Source: Candidatus Sulfopaludibacter sp. SbA3 (lineage in GTDB: Bacteria; Pseudomonadota; Alphaproteobacteria; Caulobacterales; Hyphomonadaceae). From it: a DNA stretch of 64,000 nucleotides. The notes under the pieces are model-generated. The model searched no databases and was not told the origin of the DNA. It saw only the letters and a program-made list of their open reading frames with translations. Both the position numbers and the translations under genes were made by a program. The stretch is taken from the NCBI GenBank assembly GCA_945888325.1, contig CAMDAC010000003.1, positions 124,001 to 188,000 of the forward strand, given 5' to 3'. Below, in pieces: positions 9,292 through 17,805 of this stretch; positions within the stretch are counted from its first letter, which is position 1, and every line of letters begins with the position of its first letter.

Positions 9292-11895
9292 TCAGGCCCC
9301 GCCGGCGAGCGCCCGGCCGGCAATGTCCATCGCGTTCTCGGACAATCCCGCCTCGACCAGCCGCTTGAGGCACGCTTCCGCCTCTGCCCGCGCCTTGGGC
9401 TCCAGCAGGCGCCATTGCTCGAAGGCCGTGATCAGACGAGCGCCCAAGGCGGGGTTGACCTTGTCGGCGGCGAGGATGGTCGCCTCGACCGCGCGGTAAC
9501 CGGAGCCATCGGGTGCGTGGAAAGCGGCGAGGTTCTGCATCGCGAAGGCGCCGATGACGGAGCGGACCCGGTTGGGATTTTTGAGGTCAAAGGCCGGATG
9601 GGCGATCAGGCGTTTGACGTCTTCGGCGGTGCCTGTGGAGGCCTGGACCGAGAACCACTTGTCCATGACCAGCGGGTTGTTCTTCCACAGCGCTTCGAAA
9701 TGCGAGATCGCCTCGGCCCTCGCCCCGCCCTTGGTGAACATCAGCGCGCGCAGCGTCGAGAGCCGCTCGGTCATGTTGGGCGCGCGCTCATACAGACTGT
9801 AAAGCGCCGGTGCGGCGTCGCGCGAGTCCGAGGCGCTGAGCAAGCCGATGAAGGCCGTGCGCATCGCGCGGATGGACGCCTGCTCCGCGCCCGGATGATA
9901 CGGCGCCGGAGGCGGGGCTTTCAGGGTTTCGGACACCTCACTGGCGAGCTGCTGATAAAGCGCCGTCTTCAGTTTCTTCTGTGCAGCGGCGAGCGCGACC
10001 GGATCCGCCGGTTGCCGCTCGAGGAAGAGTTCGCCGACTTCCGGCAGGCGCGTCAGCAAAGCGGCATAGGCCGGATCGTCCTTGGCACCGCGAACGGCCG
10101 CGGCGATGGCGGCGACCAGTTCGTGGTCCGGATTGGTCTGGCTGCCGTCTGACAGGGCGATGATCTCGTCCTTGATCAGGGTCTGCAGGCCGTCCCATTT
10201 GTTGAACGGGTCGGTCTCGGCCTTGACCAGGGCGAGGCGGTCTTCGCGGGTCAGGTTGCGGTCAATGCGAATGGGCGCGCTGAAGTCCCGGCCCACCGAA
10301 AGGCTGGGTCTCGGGCTTCCGGGTGGGACCTTCAGTTCGAGGGTTTCATTGGCTTTTTCGAGTACATGGAGGAAAGGTTTGGCAGTGTGGCCGCCTTTTC
10401 CGTCGAGCAAGGCGCAGAGCAGCGGGATCGGGAGCGGGTGTTTGACCGGTTGGCCGGGGGTGGGCTTAACCGATTGAGAAAGCTCGACTTTCAGGGTGCC
10501 GGTGGCAGGGTCCCAGGCCTCGGTGACGCGAACTTCGGGGGTGCCGGCCTGGGCGTACCAGCGGCGGAACGCGGAGAGATCGCGCCCGGAAACCGCTTCA
10601 AAGCACGCATAATAGTCCTCGATCGTTACCGCCTGACCATCATGGCGTGCAAAATAAAGGTCCATTCCTTCTCGATATTTATCATTCCCTATCATCCGGC
10701 GCAGCATGCCGATGAGTTCGGAGCCCTTCTCGTAAACCGTCGCCGTATAGAGATTGTCGATCGCGCCATAGGTGTCCGGACGCACGGCGTGGGCGAGCGG
10801 GCCAGCGTCCTCGGCGAACTGGCGGGCGCGCAGCTTGATGACGTCCTTGATGCGCTGCACGGGGCGTGAGCGCATGTCGGCGGAGAAGTTCTGGTCGCGG
10901 AAAACCGTCAGGCCTTCCTTCAGGCAGAGCTGGAACCAGTCACGGCAGGTGATGCGGTTGCCGGTCCAGTTGTGGAAGTATTCGTGGGCGACGATCGATT
11001 CAATGGCTTCGAAATCGAAATCCGTGGCGGTCGACTCGTCAGCCAGGACATAGGCCGAGTTGAAGATGTTGAGGCCCTTGTTCTCCATGGCGCCGAAGTT
11101 GAAGTCGCGCACCGCGACGATGTTGAACACGCCGAGATCATACTCGCGGCCATAGGCCTCCTCGTCCCAGCGCATCGAGCGTTTCAGCGCGTCCATCGCC
11201 CAGGCGGCGCGCGGGGCGTCGCCCTTGTCGACATGGATGCCGAGATCGACGTGTTTGCCGGACATCGTTGTGAAGGTATCGCGCAGCACGTCATAGTCGC
11301 CAGCGCAGAGCGCGAAGAGGTAGGCGGGTTTCTTGTGGGGGTCGATCCATTCGGCGTAGTGGCGCCCGTTGGCCAAGTCGCCCGAGGCGCCCGGGGTGCC
11401 GTTGGACAGGAGGATCGGGAATTCGTCTTTCGAACCGACCATCCGCACGCGGAAGGAAGACATCACATCCGGACGGTCCGGATAGAAGGTGATGCGGCGG
11501 AAGCCTTCGGCCTCGCACTGGGTGCAGAGGCGCCCGCCTGAGAGGTAGAGTCCCGACAGCGCGGTGTTGGCCTCCGGTGAAATCTCGACTTCGGTTTCGA
11601 GCACGAAGGGCTGCTGCGGCGGCGAATGCAGCGTGAGGCCGCGTGCGTCGACCGTGAAGTCTGCCGGATCCACCGGCTTCGCGGCCTCGCCCGCGAGGCC
11701 CACGGCGACATAGTTCAGGTGCAGCGCTTCGCCGTCGAGGCGCATCGCGCCCTGGCCGCGCGGCGTGATCGACAGCGCGGCCTTCACCACGGTCTTCTGC
11801 GCGCCGAGGTCAAAGTCGAGCGTCACATCGGTGATCTCGAAGGGATAGGGCGTGTAGTCCTTGAGTTTCACCGCTACCGGGGTTTCCGTTCGCAT
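9292..11895 (-). CDS. pepN: Aminopeptidase N (M1 family)
   Basis: An 867-residue zinc aminopeptidase that removes N-terminal residues from peptides in the cytoplasm. It carries the substrate motif GAMEN (268-272), the zinc motif HEYFH (304-308) and the third ligand E327 in KEGLTVFRD, spaced as in M1 enzymes. HNWTGNRITCRDWFQ is typical of the gammaproteobacterial-type PepN. Length matches E. coli PepN (about 870). The start follows GAGGAG by 9 bases. It appears to be a single-gene unit between the ribosome factor and the kinase. Confidence 0.95.
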   Translation of the reverse strand: MRTETPVAVKLKDYTPYPFEITDVTLDFDLGAQKTVVKAALSITPRGQGAMRLDGEALHLNYVAVGLAGEAAKPVDPADFTVDARGLTLHSPPQQPFVLETEVEISPEANTALSGLYLSGGRLCTQCEAEGFRRITFYPDRPDVMSSFRVRMVGSKDEFPILLSNGTPGASGDLANGRHYAEWIDPHKKPAYLFALCAGDYDVLRDTFTTMSGKHVDLGIHVDKGDAPRAAWAMDALKRSMRWDEEAYGREYDLGVFNIVAVRDFNFGAMENKGLNIFNSAYVLADESTATDFDFEAIESIVAHEYFHNWTGNRITCRDWFQLCLKEGLTVFRDQNFSADMRSRPVQRIKDVIKLRARQFAEDAGPLAHAVRPDTYGAIDNLYTATVYEKGSELIGMLRRMIGNDKYREGMDLYFARHDGQAVTIEDYYACFEAVSGRDLSAFRRWYAQAGTPEVRVTEAWDPATGTLKVELSQSVKPTPGQPVKHPLPIPLLCALLDGKGGHTAKPFLHVLEKANETLELKVPPGSPRPSLSVGRDFSAPIRIDRNLTREDRLALVKAETDPFNKWDGLQTLIKDEIIALSDGSQTNPDHELVAAIAAAVRGAKDDPAYAALLTRLPEVGELFLERQPADPVALAAAQKKLKTALYQQLASEVSETLKAPPPAPYHPGAEQASIRAMRTAFIGLLSASDSRDAAPALYSLYERAPNMTERLSTLRALMFTKGGARAEAISHFEALWKNNPLVMDKWFSVQASTGTAEDVKRLIAHPAFDLKNPNRVRSVIGAFAMQNLAAFHAPDGSGYRAVEATILAADKVNPALGARLITAFEQWRLLEPKARAEAEACLKRLVEAGLSENAMDIAGRALAGGA

Positions 11896-12014
11896 CGGGG
11901 GCGCTCCTCAAGTCAGATGGATCAGGCTTCAGGGATACAGGAGCGTGCCGGGACCGGCAACGGCGCTTGATGCCGCCCTTGCCGGACAGGTGACGCGCAG
12001 AAAGGGCGCGGTGT

Positions 12015-12338
12015 TCAGTGGCCCTTGCGGCTGGTGAGCTTGCCGTAGGTGCGATCCAGGGCCGTGACCATTTTGCCGAGCGCGCCGACGGTGGCCTGGT
12101 GCACACTGCGGGCGGTGTCTGTGACCTTTACCGGCCCCAGGCCAGTGGGCCTTACCTCGATCACGCATTGCTTGTCGTCACCGGCTTCGCGTCCGGCATT
12201 GTCGTCGGTGACGTGGATTTCGACACGAGTCAGCTTGTCCTCGAAGCGGGAAAGGCGGTCGCGGATGAGCGTTTCGAGCCCGTCCGTCATGGCGGCGCTG
12301 CCTTCGATAGTTTTGCCGGTATTGACCTGAACGATCAT
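12015..12338 (-). CDS. Short ribosome hibernation promoting factor (HPF/RaiA family)
   Basis: The 107-residue protein has the S30AE/HPF N-terminal fold pattern: a beta strand, a helix ending in LIRDRLSRFEDKLTRVEIHVTDDN, then strands and a second helix. Family members bind the ribosome decoding region and silence translation in stationary phase. The C-terminal dimerisation domain of long HPF is missing, so it is a short form. A strong AGGAGG lies 5 bases before ATG. It shares orientation with the upstream small gene and with pepN. Confidence 0.78.
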   Translation of the reverse strand: MIVQVNTGKTIEGSAAMTDGLETLIRDRLSRFEDKLTRVEIHVTDDNAGREAGDDKQCVIEVRPTGLGPVKVTDTARSVHQATVGALGKMVTALDRTYGKLTSRKGH

Positions 12339-12385
12339 GGCGGCCTCCTGTTTATGGTGGATGTGGGCAGGCGGGCGGACGCCCG

Positions 12386-12607
12386 CTAGCGGACCTTGCG
12401 CGACCGCTCGAGGACGGGGCGTTGGCCTTCGGCGTCGAGGGCGCCGGACGGTGCCTGGCCTTCCTGCGGTTTCGAAGTCATGCCGGCATCCGGTGTGGGC
12501 TCCGGCAACGGATGGTCAGGCGCCGGTGCAGCGGATTTGAGATCCATGGCGTGTTGTGTGGGCGCAACCTGGGCAGCCTGCTTTTTCGGTCGATCTTTTT
12601 TGCTCAT
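12386..12607 (-). CDS. Small disordered hypothetical protein
   Basis: A 73-residue protein rich in lysine, proline and alanine, starting MSKKDRPKKQAAQ. It has no hydrophobic segment or recognisable domain and is probably intrinsically disordered. I set the start at ATG 12607, which has GGAGA about 8 bases upstream, rather than the GTG at 12634. It precedes the HPF gene by 47 bases, so a stationary-phase role is possible but only by position. Confidence 0.55.
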   Translation of the reverse strand: MSKKDRPKKQAAQVAPTQHAMDLKSAAPAPDHPLPEPTPDAGMTSKPQEGQAPSGALDAEGQRPVLERSRKVR

Positions 12608-12767
12608 GTTGTTCTCCGTGTTGGCAAGGCCCACCCGTCTACCAACTCAATGCGTCTCGGCACGGATCGTTCCACTCCGATCTGCGATCTGGTCGCATGG
12701 GTGTGATTGTCACTTGGGGCCGACCGGCCCGTTGTATGCCGCGCCGAGCGCTGGCAAGACTCCGGCG

Positions 12768-13163
12768 ATGAACCCTGCCCTTGTCCCTTACCCGCCGGCG
12801 ATCCGGCGCGCGGCCTTTGTCATCGCGGCGCTGCTGGCGGTGGTAATCGCGTATTTTTCGCTGGTGCCGCCGGGCGAGGCGCCGGCGCCGCAGATTTCCG
12901 ACAAGATCCGGCATTTCGCGGCCTATGCGGGGCTGGCCGTTCCGGTGTCGATGTGGTTCGGGCCGGGACGGATTGCGGCGGTGATGGTCACGGCGGCTTA
13001 CGGGATCGGCCTTGAAATCGCGCAAGGGCTGGCGGGCACGGGGCGGGAAGCCTCCCTCGCCGATGCCGCGGCCAACACGCTGGGTGCGGCGGCCGGGTTC
13101 CTGCTGATCTGGTTTATCGCCCGGACGCGCCGGGCTTTAGCGATCACTCGGCGGCGATCGTGA
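12768..13163 (+). CDS. VanZ-like membrane protein
   Basis: A 131-residue integral membrane protein with about four hydrophobic segments. The DKIRHFAAYAGLAVPVS and EASLADAAANTLGAAAGFLL motifs are those of VanZ-family proteins, where the conserved D...H...D/N pattern marks the fold. Cellular function of such standalone VanZ proteins is not settled. I start at ATG 12768; the longer ORF-track version runs over the neighbouring minus-strand gene. Its 3' end overlaps the convergent hypothetical gene by 20 bases. Confidence 0.8.
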   Translation: MNPALVPYPPAIRRAAFVIAALLAVVIAYFSLVPPGEAPAPQISDKIRHFAAYAGLAVPVSMWFGPGRIAAVMVTAAYGIGLEIAQGLAGTGREASLADAAANTLGAAAGFLLIWFIARTRRALAITRRRS

Positions 13164-13719
13164 TCTCTTCGTCGAGGCGGTAGACGTCGCGCAGGATCAG
13201 CGCGCAGTGCTGGGCGACCGGCTTGAGATCCAGCGGCAGCTCGTCCGGATTGGCGGACGCAAACTCGGCGATCTTGCGGGCGATGCGCATCAGGTCCGGC
13301 GTATGGACGATCATCCTTGCCTGGTGCTCGACGCGCTGCGGGTCGCGGTCATATTCCGCGCCGCCGACGCGCCAGCCGCCGGTGCCGCCGTCATCGGTGG
13401 CGACCACCGGATAAGTGCCGGGATTGGCGAGGGTTACGCCAAACTCGCTGGGGCGCCATTTGATCAGGCGGCGTTCGACGTTCCAATGCTCGAGCATCAT
13501 GTCTTCGTCGTCGTCGCTGACGCGGTTCTGGTTGTGCACGGCCTGCTCCGAGACCAGCTCGTGGGCATGGAACGGGCGGCCCAGACCGCAGTCATAGGTA
13601 ATGCGCAGCGGCTCGTTCACGTCCTTGACCCAATGGGGCACGACATGCTCGATCACCGCCCAGGTGCCGACCGGCTTCACGAACACGCGCTGCGATTTGT
13701 GGAACAGGGCCTTGGCCAT
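13144..13719 (-). CDS. Conserved hypothetical protein
   Basis: A 191-residue soluble protein I cannot place in a named family. It opens MAKALFHKSQRVFVKPVGTW, which looks like an SH3-like beta strand region, then an acidic DDDED stretch and a C-terminal helical part. There is no signal peptide or membrane segment. The composition and clean reading frame fit a real cytoplasmic gene, and I believe similar proteins occur in other Caulobacterales, but I could not check. It is divergent from the acyl-CoA dehydrogenase across a 197-base gap. Confidence 0.65.
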   Translation of the reverse strand: MAKALFHKSQRVFVKPVGTWAVIEHVVPHWVKDVNEPLRITYDCGLGRPFHAHELVSEQAVHNQNRVSDDDEDMMLEHWNVERRLIKWRPSEFGVTLANPGTYPVVATDDGGTGGWRVGGAEYDRDPQRVEHQARMIVHTPDLMRIARKIAEFASANPDELPLDLKPVAQHCALILRDVYRLDEEITIAAE

Positions 13720-13916
13720 GGTTGCGTCTCCTCATCCAGCCGGGAACGTGCCACAGGATCTTGGGAGTCCGGTGAACAAGACCGGTGAATTTTGAAGCAA
13801 ATGTCGCGGCGCCATTGCCGCTGGGTCACACCTTTCCGCGCGCGTAAAGTGGGCTATTCTCTGGCCATCCGAGATAACAGGTAACGCCCCCGAAGGGCGA
13901 TGGGAGCCAGTGCGCC

Positions 13917-15032
13917 ATGAATTTTGATTTCTCCGAAGACCAGAAATACCTCGCCGGTGAAGCCCGGAAGTTCCTGTCGGCAGCAAGCCCGACCTCGGAA
14001 GTCCGCAAGGTGCTGAACGACGACAAGCTCGCCTACCACGCTGACCTCTGGAAAAAGGTCGTGGAAATGGGCTGGCTCGGCGCCGCCATTCCGGAAGAGC
14101 ATGGCGGGCTGGGCCTCGGCATGCTGGAAATGTGCGTGCTGGCCGAAGAGATGGGCCGCGCGATTGCGCCCGTCCCGTTTGCCTCGACCGCCTATTACCT
14201 GACCGAAGCGGTCAAGCTCGGCGGCACCGAGAAGCAGAAAGCCGCCATCCTGCCGCAGATCGCCGCCGGCTCCGTGATCGGCGCCTATGCCGCCTCCGAG
14301 GGCCCGGGCAATCCGGACGCCGCTTCCTTGCGCACCACATTCGACGGCAAGACGCTGACCGGCGTGAAGATTCCCGTCACCGACGGCGACATCGCGACCC
14401 ATGCGGTCGTGCTGGCCAAGGAAGGCAAGGGTGTCTCGCTGGTGCTCGTGGACCTCTCGGCCAAGGGCGTCACCCGCAAGCCGCTGCAGACAATCGACCC
14501 GACCCGCAGCCATGCCGAACTCCATTTCGATGCGACACCGGCCGAACGCCTCGGCGGCAAGGGCGACGGCGAATCGCTGAACACCCAGCTGCTCGACCGG
14601 GTGGCCGTGCTGCTCGCGTTCGAACAGCTTGGGGGCGCCTCGGTCTGCCTAGAGATGGCGAATGACTATGCCAAGAACCGCTACGCCTTCGGCCGCCCGA
14701 TCGGCGGCAACCAGGCGATCAAGCACAAGCTGGCCGACATGTACGTGAAGAACGAGGTTGCCCGGTCGAACTGCTATTACGGCGCCTGGGCGCTCTCGAC
14801 CGGCGCAGCCGAATTGCCGGAAGCGGCGGCGGCGGCGCGGGTGGCTGCGTCAGAGGCCTACTGGTTTGCGTCGAAGGAAAACATCCAGACGCATGGCGGC
14901 ATGGGCTTCACCTGGGAAGTCGACTGCCACCTCTACTACCGCCGCGCCAAGCTTCTGGCCGTGCAGGCAGGATCGCCGAAGGTCTGGAAAGAGAAACTGG
15001 TGCGCGCGCTCGAGGCGAAGAATGCGGCCTGA
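13917..15032 (+). CDS. Acyl-CoA dehydrogenase, short subclass
   Basis: A 371-residue flavoprotein of the acyl-CoA dehydrogenase family, which oxidises acyl-CoA thioesters to enoyl-CoA and passes electrons to ETF. Typical N-terminal helices (FSEDQKYLAGEARKFL, PEEHGGLGLG) and the C-terminal HGGMGFTWEVDCHLYYRR are present. The mid-domain AASEGPGNP departs from the usual active-site consensus, as in non-canonical subunits of steroid-type heterotetrameric ACADs. A second, longer ACAD lies 0.8 kb downstream on the same strand, so the two may pair. A hairpin terminator follows. Confidence 0.9.
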   Translation: MNFDFSEDQKYLAGEARKFLSAASPTSEVRKVLNDDKLAYHADLWKKVVEMGWLGAAIPEEHGGLGLGMLEMCVLAEEMGRAIAPVPFASTAYYLTEAVKLGGTEKQKAAILPQIAAGSVIGAYAASEGPGNPDAASLRTTFDGKTLTGVKIPVTDGDIATHAVVLAKEGKGVSLVLVDLSAKGVTRKPLQTIDPTRSHAELHFDATPAERLGGKGDGESLNTQLLDRVAVLLAFEQLGGASVCLEMANDYAKNRYAFGRPIGGNQAIKHKLADMYVKNEVARSNCYYGAWALSTGAAELPEAAAAARVAASEAYWFASKENIQTHGGMGFTWEVDCHLYYRRAKLLAVQAGSPKVWKEKLVRALEAKNAA

Positions 15033-15053
15033 GGCAAGCGCCCTCAAACATAT

Positions 15054-15081
15054 CGAGCGGCGGGATCTCTCCCGCCGCTCG
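15054..15081. terminator. Hairpin between convergent genes
   Basis: A perfect 12-base-pair inverted repeat (CGAGCGGCGGGA and TCCCGCCGCTCG) with a TCTC loop lies between the stop of the first acyl-CoA dehydrogenase and the convergent secreted-protein gene. There is no clear T tract on either side, but the position suggests a shared bidirectional terminator. Confidence 0.6.
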
Positions 15082-15093
15082 CAACATGCTGGC

Positions 15094-15627
15094 TTATTCG
15101 CCGGTGTAGGCGACGGCAGCCACAGGCTCCGGAGCCGACCAGGTGACGGAGTCGGACGGCGTGGTTGCGCCGGCGGTGAACACTTTCAGCGTGGCGGTCT
15201 TGTAGGTGATGTCGAAGTTCTCGACGACCGTCGAATTCTCGCCGGTGTAGGTCGAGTAGTTGTTCAGGACGGCGTCGGTGAGCGTCCAGACCTGCTTGTC
15301 GGACGAGCCGTCAGCGGTGATCGTGATGTCCACGGACGAAACCGGGGTTGCGTTGACGACGTGCTTGAGCACTTTCACGGACGCGGTGTCGAACGTGCGG
15401 GTGACATAGATGCCGCCGGCATACAGGGTCGACTTGGCAGGTTCGACCGGCAGGTAGGTGACCGGGTCGTAGACCGGCTGCTGCGACACGCTGAAGGTGA
15501 CGGCAGTCGCGGAAACCTTGTCGGCGCCCAGTTTGAGTTCGACGCCGGCATGCGCCATCCCGGCAATGAGCATGGAGGCGGCCGAGGCTGCGGCGATGCG
15601 GCGGGTATGCGCAAAGATATTCGACAT
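15094..15627 (-). CDS. Secreted protein with an Hcp-like pattern
   Basis: A 177-residue protein with a Sec signal peptide ending AGMAHA. The mature part is beta-rich, threonine and valine rich, and lacks cysteine. The segments VKVLKHVV, QVWTLTDAVLNNYSTY and VENFDITYKTATLKVF recall the beta-barrel of Hcp (type VI tube) proteins, but no T6SS genes are in this window and the signal peptide argues against a canonical Hcp. I set the start at ATG 15627 with AAGGGA upstream. It is inverted between two acyl-CoA dehydrogenase genes. Confidence 0.6.
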   Translation of the reverse strand: MSNIFAHTRRIAAASAASMLIAGMAHAGVELKLGADKVSATAVTFSVSQQPVYDPVTYLPVEPAKSTLYAGGIYVTRTFDTASVKVLKHVVNATPVSSVDITITADGSSDKQVWTLTDAVLNNYSTYTGENSTVVENFDITYKTATLKVFTAGATTPSDSVTWSAPEPVAAVAYTGE

Positions 15628-15784
15628 ATGACGTTGTCCCTTTGTACTGCGCCGCGGGCGGGAGCCCATCGCTCATCACCCCGGCGCACGAAGGGCATTC
15701 GACGCCCCAATTCGGGATGGAATATGGCAACCGCCTGTCAGCAACCGTTCACCGCGAAATATTTTTACCAAACCGTAACCGGGC

Positions 15785-15802
15785 TTGAAATTCCGGTTTC
15801 AA
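15785..15802. promoter_or_regulatory. TTGAAA-N6-TTTCAA dyad upstream of second acyl-CoA dehydrogenase
   Basis: A perfect inverted repeat with 6-base arms (TTGAAA, TTTCAA) and a 6-base spacer ends 31 bases before the start at 15834. It is a plausible repressor operator, for example for a TetR-type fatty acid regulator, though no such regulator lies nearby. Confidence 0.4.
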
Positions 15803-15833
15803 CCCCTAGCCAGTGAAAGCAACGGAGACCGAG

Positions 15834-17036
15834 ATGGACTTCAACGATACCCCCGCCGAAGCCGCCTTCCGCAAGGAAGCGTATGACTTCCTGTCGAAAC
15901 ACCTCGAGCTGAAAACCGGCTCGCGCCCGCGGGCCGGCTCCGGCGACTCGGCGCTGAAGCGCGCCAAGGACTGGCAGCGCATCAAGGCCGAAAACAAGTT
16001 CGCCCAGATCACCTGGCCGAAGGAATGGGGCGGCCGCGGCGGCACCTCGATGGAATCGGTGATCTGGGGACAGGAAGAGGGCAAGTTCGACGCCCCGACC
16101 GGCCCGTTCGCCATCGGCCTCGGCATGTGCGTGCCGACCGTCATCGCGTTCGGCTCCGACGCGCACAAGGAACGCTATGTCCAGAAAGCCCTGATGGGCG
16201 AAGAGATCTGGTGCCAGCTGTTCTCCGAGCCGTCGGCCGGCTCTGACGTCGCAGGCCTCAAGACCAAGGCGGTCAAGGACGGCGATGAATGGGTGATCAA
16301 CGGCCAGAAGGTCTGGACCTCCGGCGCCCACTATTCCGATTTCGGCATTGTCCTCGTGCGGACGAACCCGAAGGTTCCGAAGCACAAGGGCCTGACGATG
16401 TTCATCGTCAACATGAAGCAGAAGGGCGTTGAAGTGCGCCCGATCCACCAGGCGTCCGGTGGCCGCGAGTTCAACGAGGTGTATTTCACCGATGTGCGTA
16501 TTCCGGACACGGACCGTCTCGGCGGCGTGGGCGATGGCTGGAAAGTCGCGCTCGTCACGCTGATGAACGAGCGTCTCGCCGTGGGCGGCTCGCCGGGTCC
16601 CGACTGGGGCGAGATCATGACCTATGCCAAGGATGCTGGCAGCATTTCCGACCAGGCCTTCCGCGAGAAGCTGGCCGACTGGTATGTCGCAGCCCAGGGC
16701 TACAAGCTGACCAAGTTCCGCACGATGACCGCGCTGTCGCGCGGCCAGACACCGGGACCGGAAAACTCGATCGGCAAGATCATCACCGCCAACCACCTGC
16801 AGGACATCTGCAACTCGGCGATCGAGATGCAGGACCATTTCGGCATCATCACCGAAGCCGAGCGGATGCCGGGCGACGCGATCTTCCAGCAGAGCTTCAT
16901 GTGGGCGCCGGGCCTTCGCATCGCGGGCGGCACGGACGAGATCCTGAAGAACATCATCGCCGAGCGCGTGCTCGGCCTGCCGCAGGATGTCCGCGTCGAC
17001 AAGGACCTTGCGTTTGACGAGATGAAAGCGGGCTGA
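15834..17036 (+). CDS. Acyl-CoA dehydrogenase, long subclass
   Basis: A 400-residue acyl-CoA dehydrogenase. Recognisable are WPKEWGGRGG, the FAD/substrate segment FSEPSAGSDVAGL, INGQKVWTSGAHYSDF, NEVYFTDVRIPD and the C-terminal GGTDEILKNIIAERVLGLP. This is the complete, catalytic-looking partner of the shorter ACAD upstream. ATG 15834 follows GGAGA by 6 bases and is preferred to the GTG at 15813. A strong hairpin terminator follows. Substrate cannot be assigned; long-chain or steroid side-chain CoA esters are typical for this subgroup. Confidence 0.92.
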   Translation: MDFNDTPAEAAFRKEAYDFLSKHLELKTGSRPRAGSGDSALKRAKDWQRIKAENKFAQITWPKEWGGRGGTSMESVIWGQEEGKFDAPTGPFAIGLGMCVPTVIAFGSDAHKERYVQKALMGEEIWCQLFSEPSAGSDVAGLKTKAVKDGDEWVINGQKVWTSGAHYSDFGIVLVRTNPKVPKHKGLTMFIVNMKQKGVEVRPIHQASGGREFNEVYFTDVRIPDTDRLGGVGDGWKVALVTLMNERLAVGGSPGPDWGEIMTYAKDAGSISDQAFREKLADWYVAAQGYKLTKFRTMTALSRGQTPGPENSIGKIITANHLQDICNSAIEMQDHFGIITEAERMPGDAIFQQSFMWAPGLRIAGGTDEILKNIIAERVLGLPQDVRVDKDLAFDEMKAG

Positions 17037-17065
17037 CGCCTGCCCCTTTGCGGGATCCGAAAGTC

Positions 17066-17096
17066 AGGGCGGCTTGCTTCGCAGGCCGCCCTTTCT
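17066..17096 (+). terminator. Intrinsic terminator after second acyl-CoA dehydrogenase
   Basis: A 12-base-pair stem (AGGGCGGCTTGC with GCAGGCCGCCCT, one G-T wobble) with a TTC loop is followed by TTTCTC. It separates the dehydrogenase from the Crp/Fnr gene. Confidence 0.75.
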
Positions 17097-17108
17097 CATG
17101 ATGGCGGC

Positions 17109-17723
17109 ATGACCGGACCCAATCCCATCTCTCACGGCGCGCACCGGCTGGCCTGCCCGGCCGGCACCGTCCTGTTCCGGCCGGACGATGCCTGTTCGGG
17201 CTTCGTCGTTCTGCAGGAAGGCTCGATCCGCGTCTCGCTGACCAGCGCCGGCGGGCGGGAGATCGTGCTATACCGGGTGCGGCCCGGCGAAATCTGCCTG
17301 CAGACCTTCACCTGCCTCGCCGAAGGACGCACCTATTCTGCCGAGGGCGTTGCAGAGAGCGAACTGACGGGAGAGTTGATCCCGCCCGGCGAATACGAAC
17401 GCCGGATGGCGCAGGATCCGGATTTCCGGCGCGCGGTGTTCACTGCCGTGGCGCACCGGTTTGCCGATTTCGAACATCTCGTCGAATCCCTCGCCTCGGC
17501 CAGCATCGAGGCGCGCCTTGCCGAGGCGCTGCTGGCGCGCGCCGACGCCGCGGGTGAGGTGCACCTGACGCATGACGGGCTCGCCTCGGAGATCGGCTCG
17601 GCCCGGGAAGTGGTCAGCCGCCAGCTGTCCCGGTTCGAGCGGTCCGGCCTCGTGGCGCTGGCCCGCGGGAAGGTGACCCTGCTGGCGCGCGGCGCGCTGG
17701 AACACAAGGCGGCCGGCCAATGA
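17109..17723 (+). CDS. Crp/Fnr family transcriptional regulator
   Basis: A 204-residue protein with an N-terminal cyclic-nucleotide-binding-type beta barrel and a C-terminal Crp helix-turn-helix (HDGLASEIGSAREVVSRQLS). The barrel has four cysteines (C16, C29, C63, C69) but not the Fnr [4Fe-4S] spacing, so thiol or redox sensing is possible but unproven. The next gene encodes a DUF2892 protein, and a perfect palindrome lies between them, making local control of that gene likely. I see no good Shine-Dalgarno before ATG 17109. Confidence 0.9.
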   Translation: MTGPNPISHGAHRLACPAGTVLFRPDDACSGFVVLQEGSIRVSLTSAGGREIVLYRVRPGEICLQTFTCLAEGRTYSAEGVAESELTGELIPPGEYERRMAQDPDFRRAVFTAVAHRFADFEHLVESLASASIEARLAEALLARADAAGEVHLTHDGLASEIGSAREVVSRQLSRFERSGLVALARGKVTLLARGALEHKAAGQ

Positions 17724-17736
17724 AGCTTTCAGGCTT

Positions 17737-17751
17737 GGTGACTTAGTCACC
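17737..17751. promoter_or_regulatory. Palindromic operator between crp-like and DUF2892 genes
   Basis: GGTGACTTAGTCACC is a perfect 15-base dyad with 7-base arms and a single central base. It lies 14 bases after the regulator's stop and 55 bases before the DUF2892 start. It resembles a Crp-type TGA...TCA site, but with five central bases rather than six. Confidence 0.6.
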
Positions 17752-17805
17752 GACACAGGCCCCGGCGCGGGCCTAACCTGTCTCCACAAGCAAAGGAGAC
17801 TTCCC

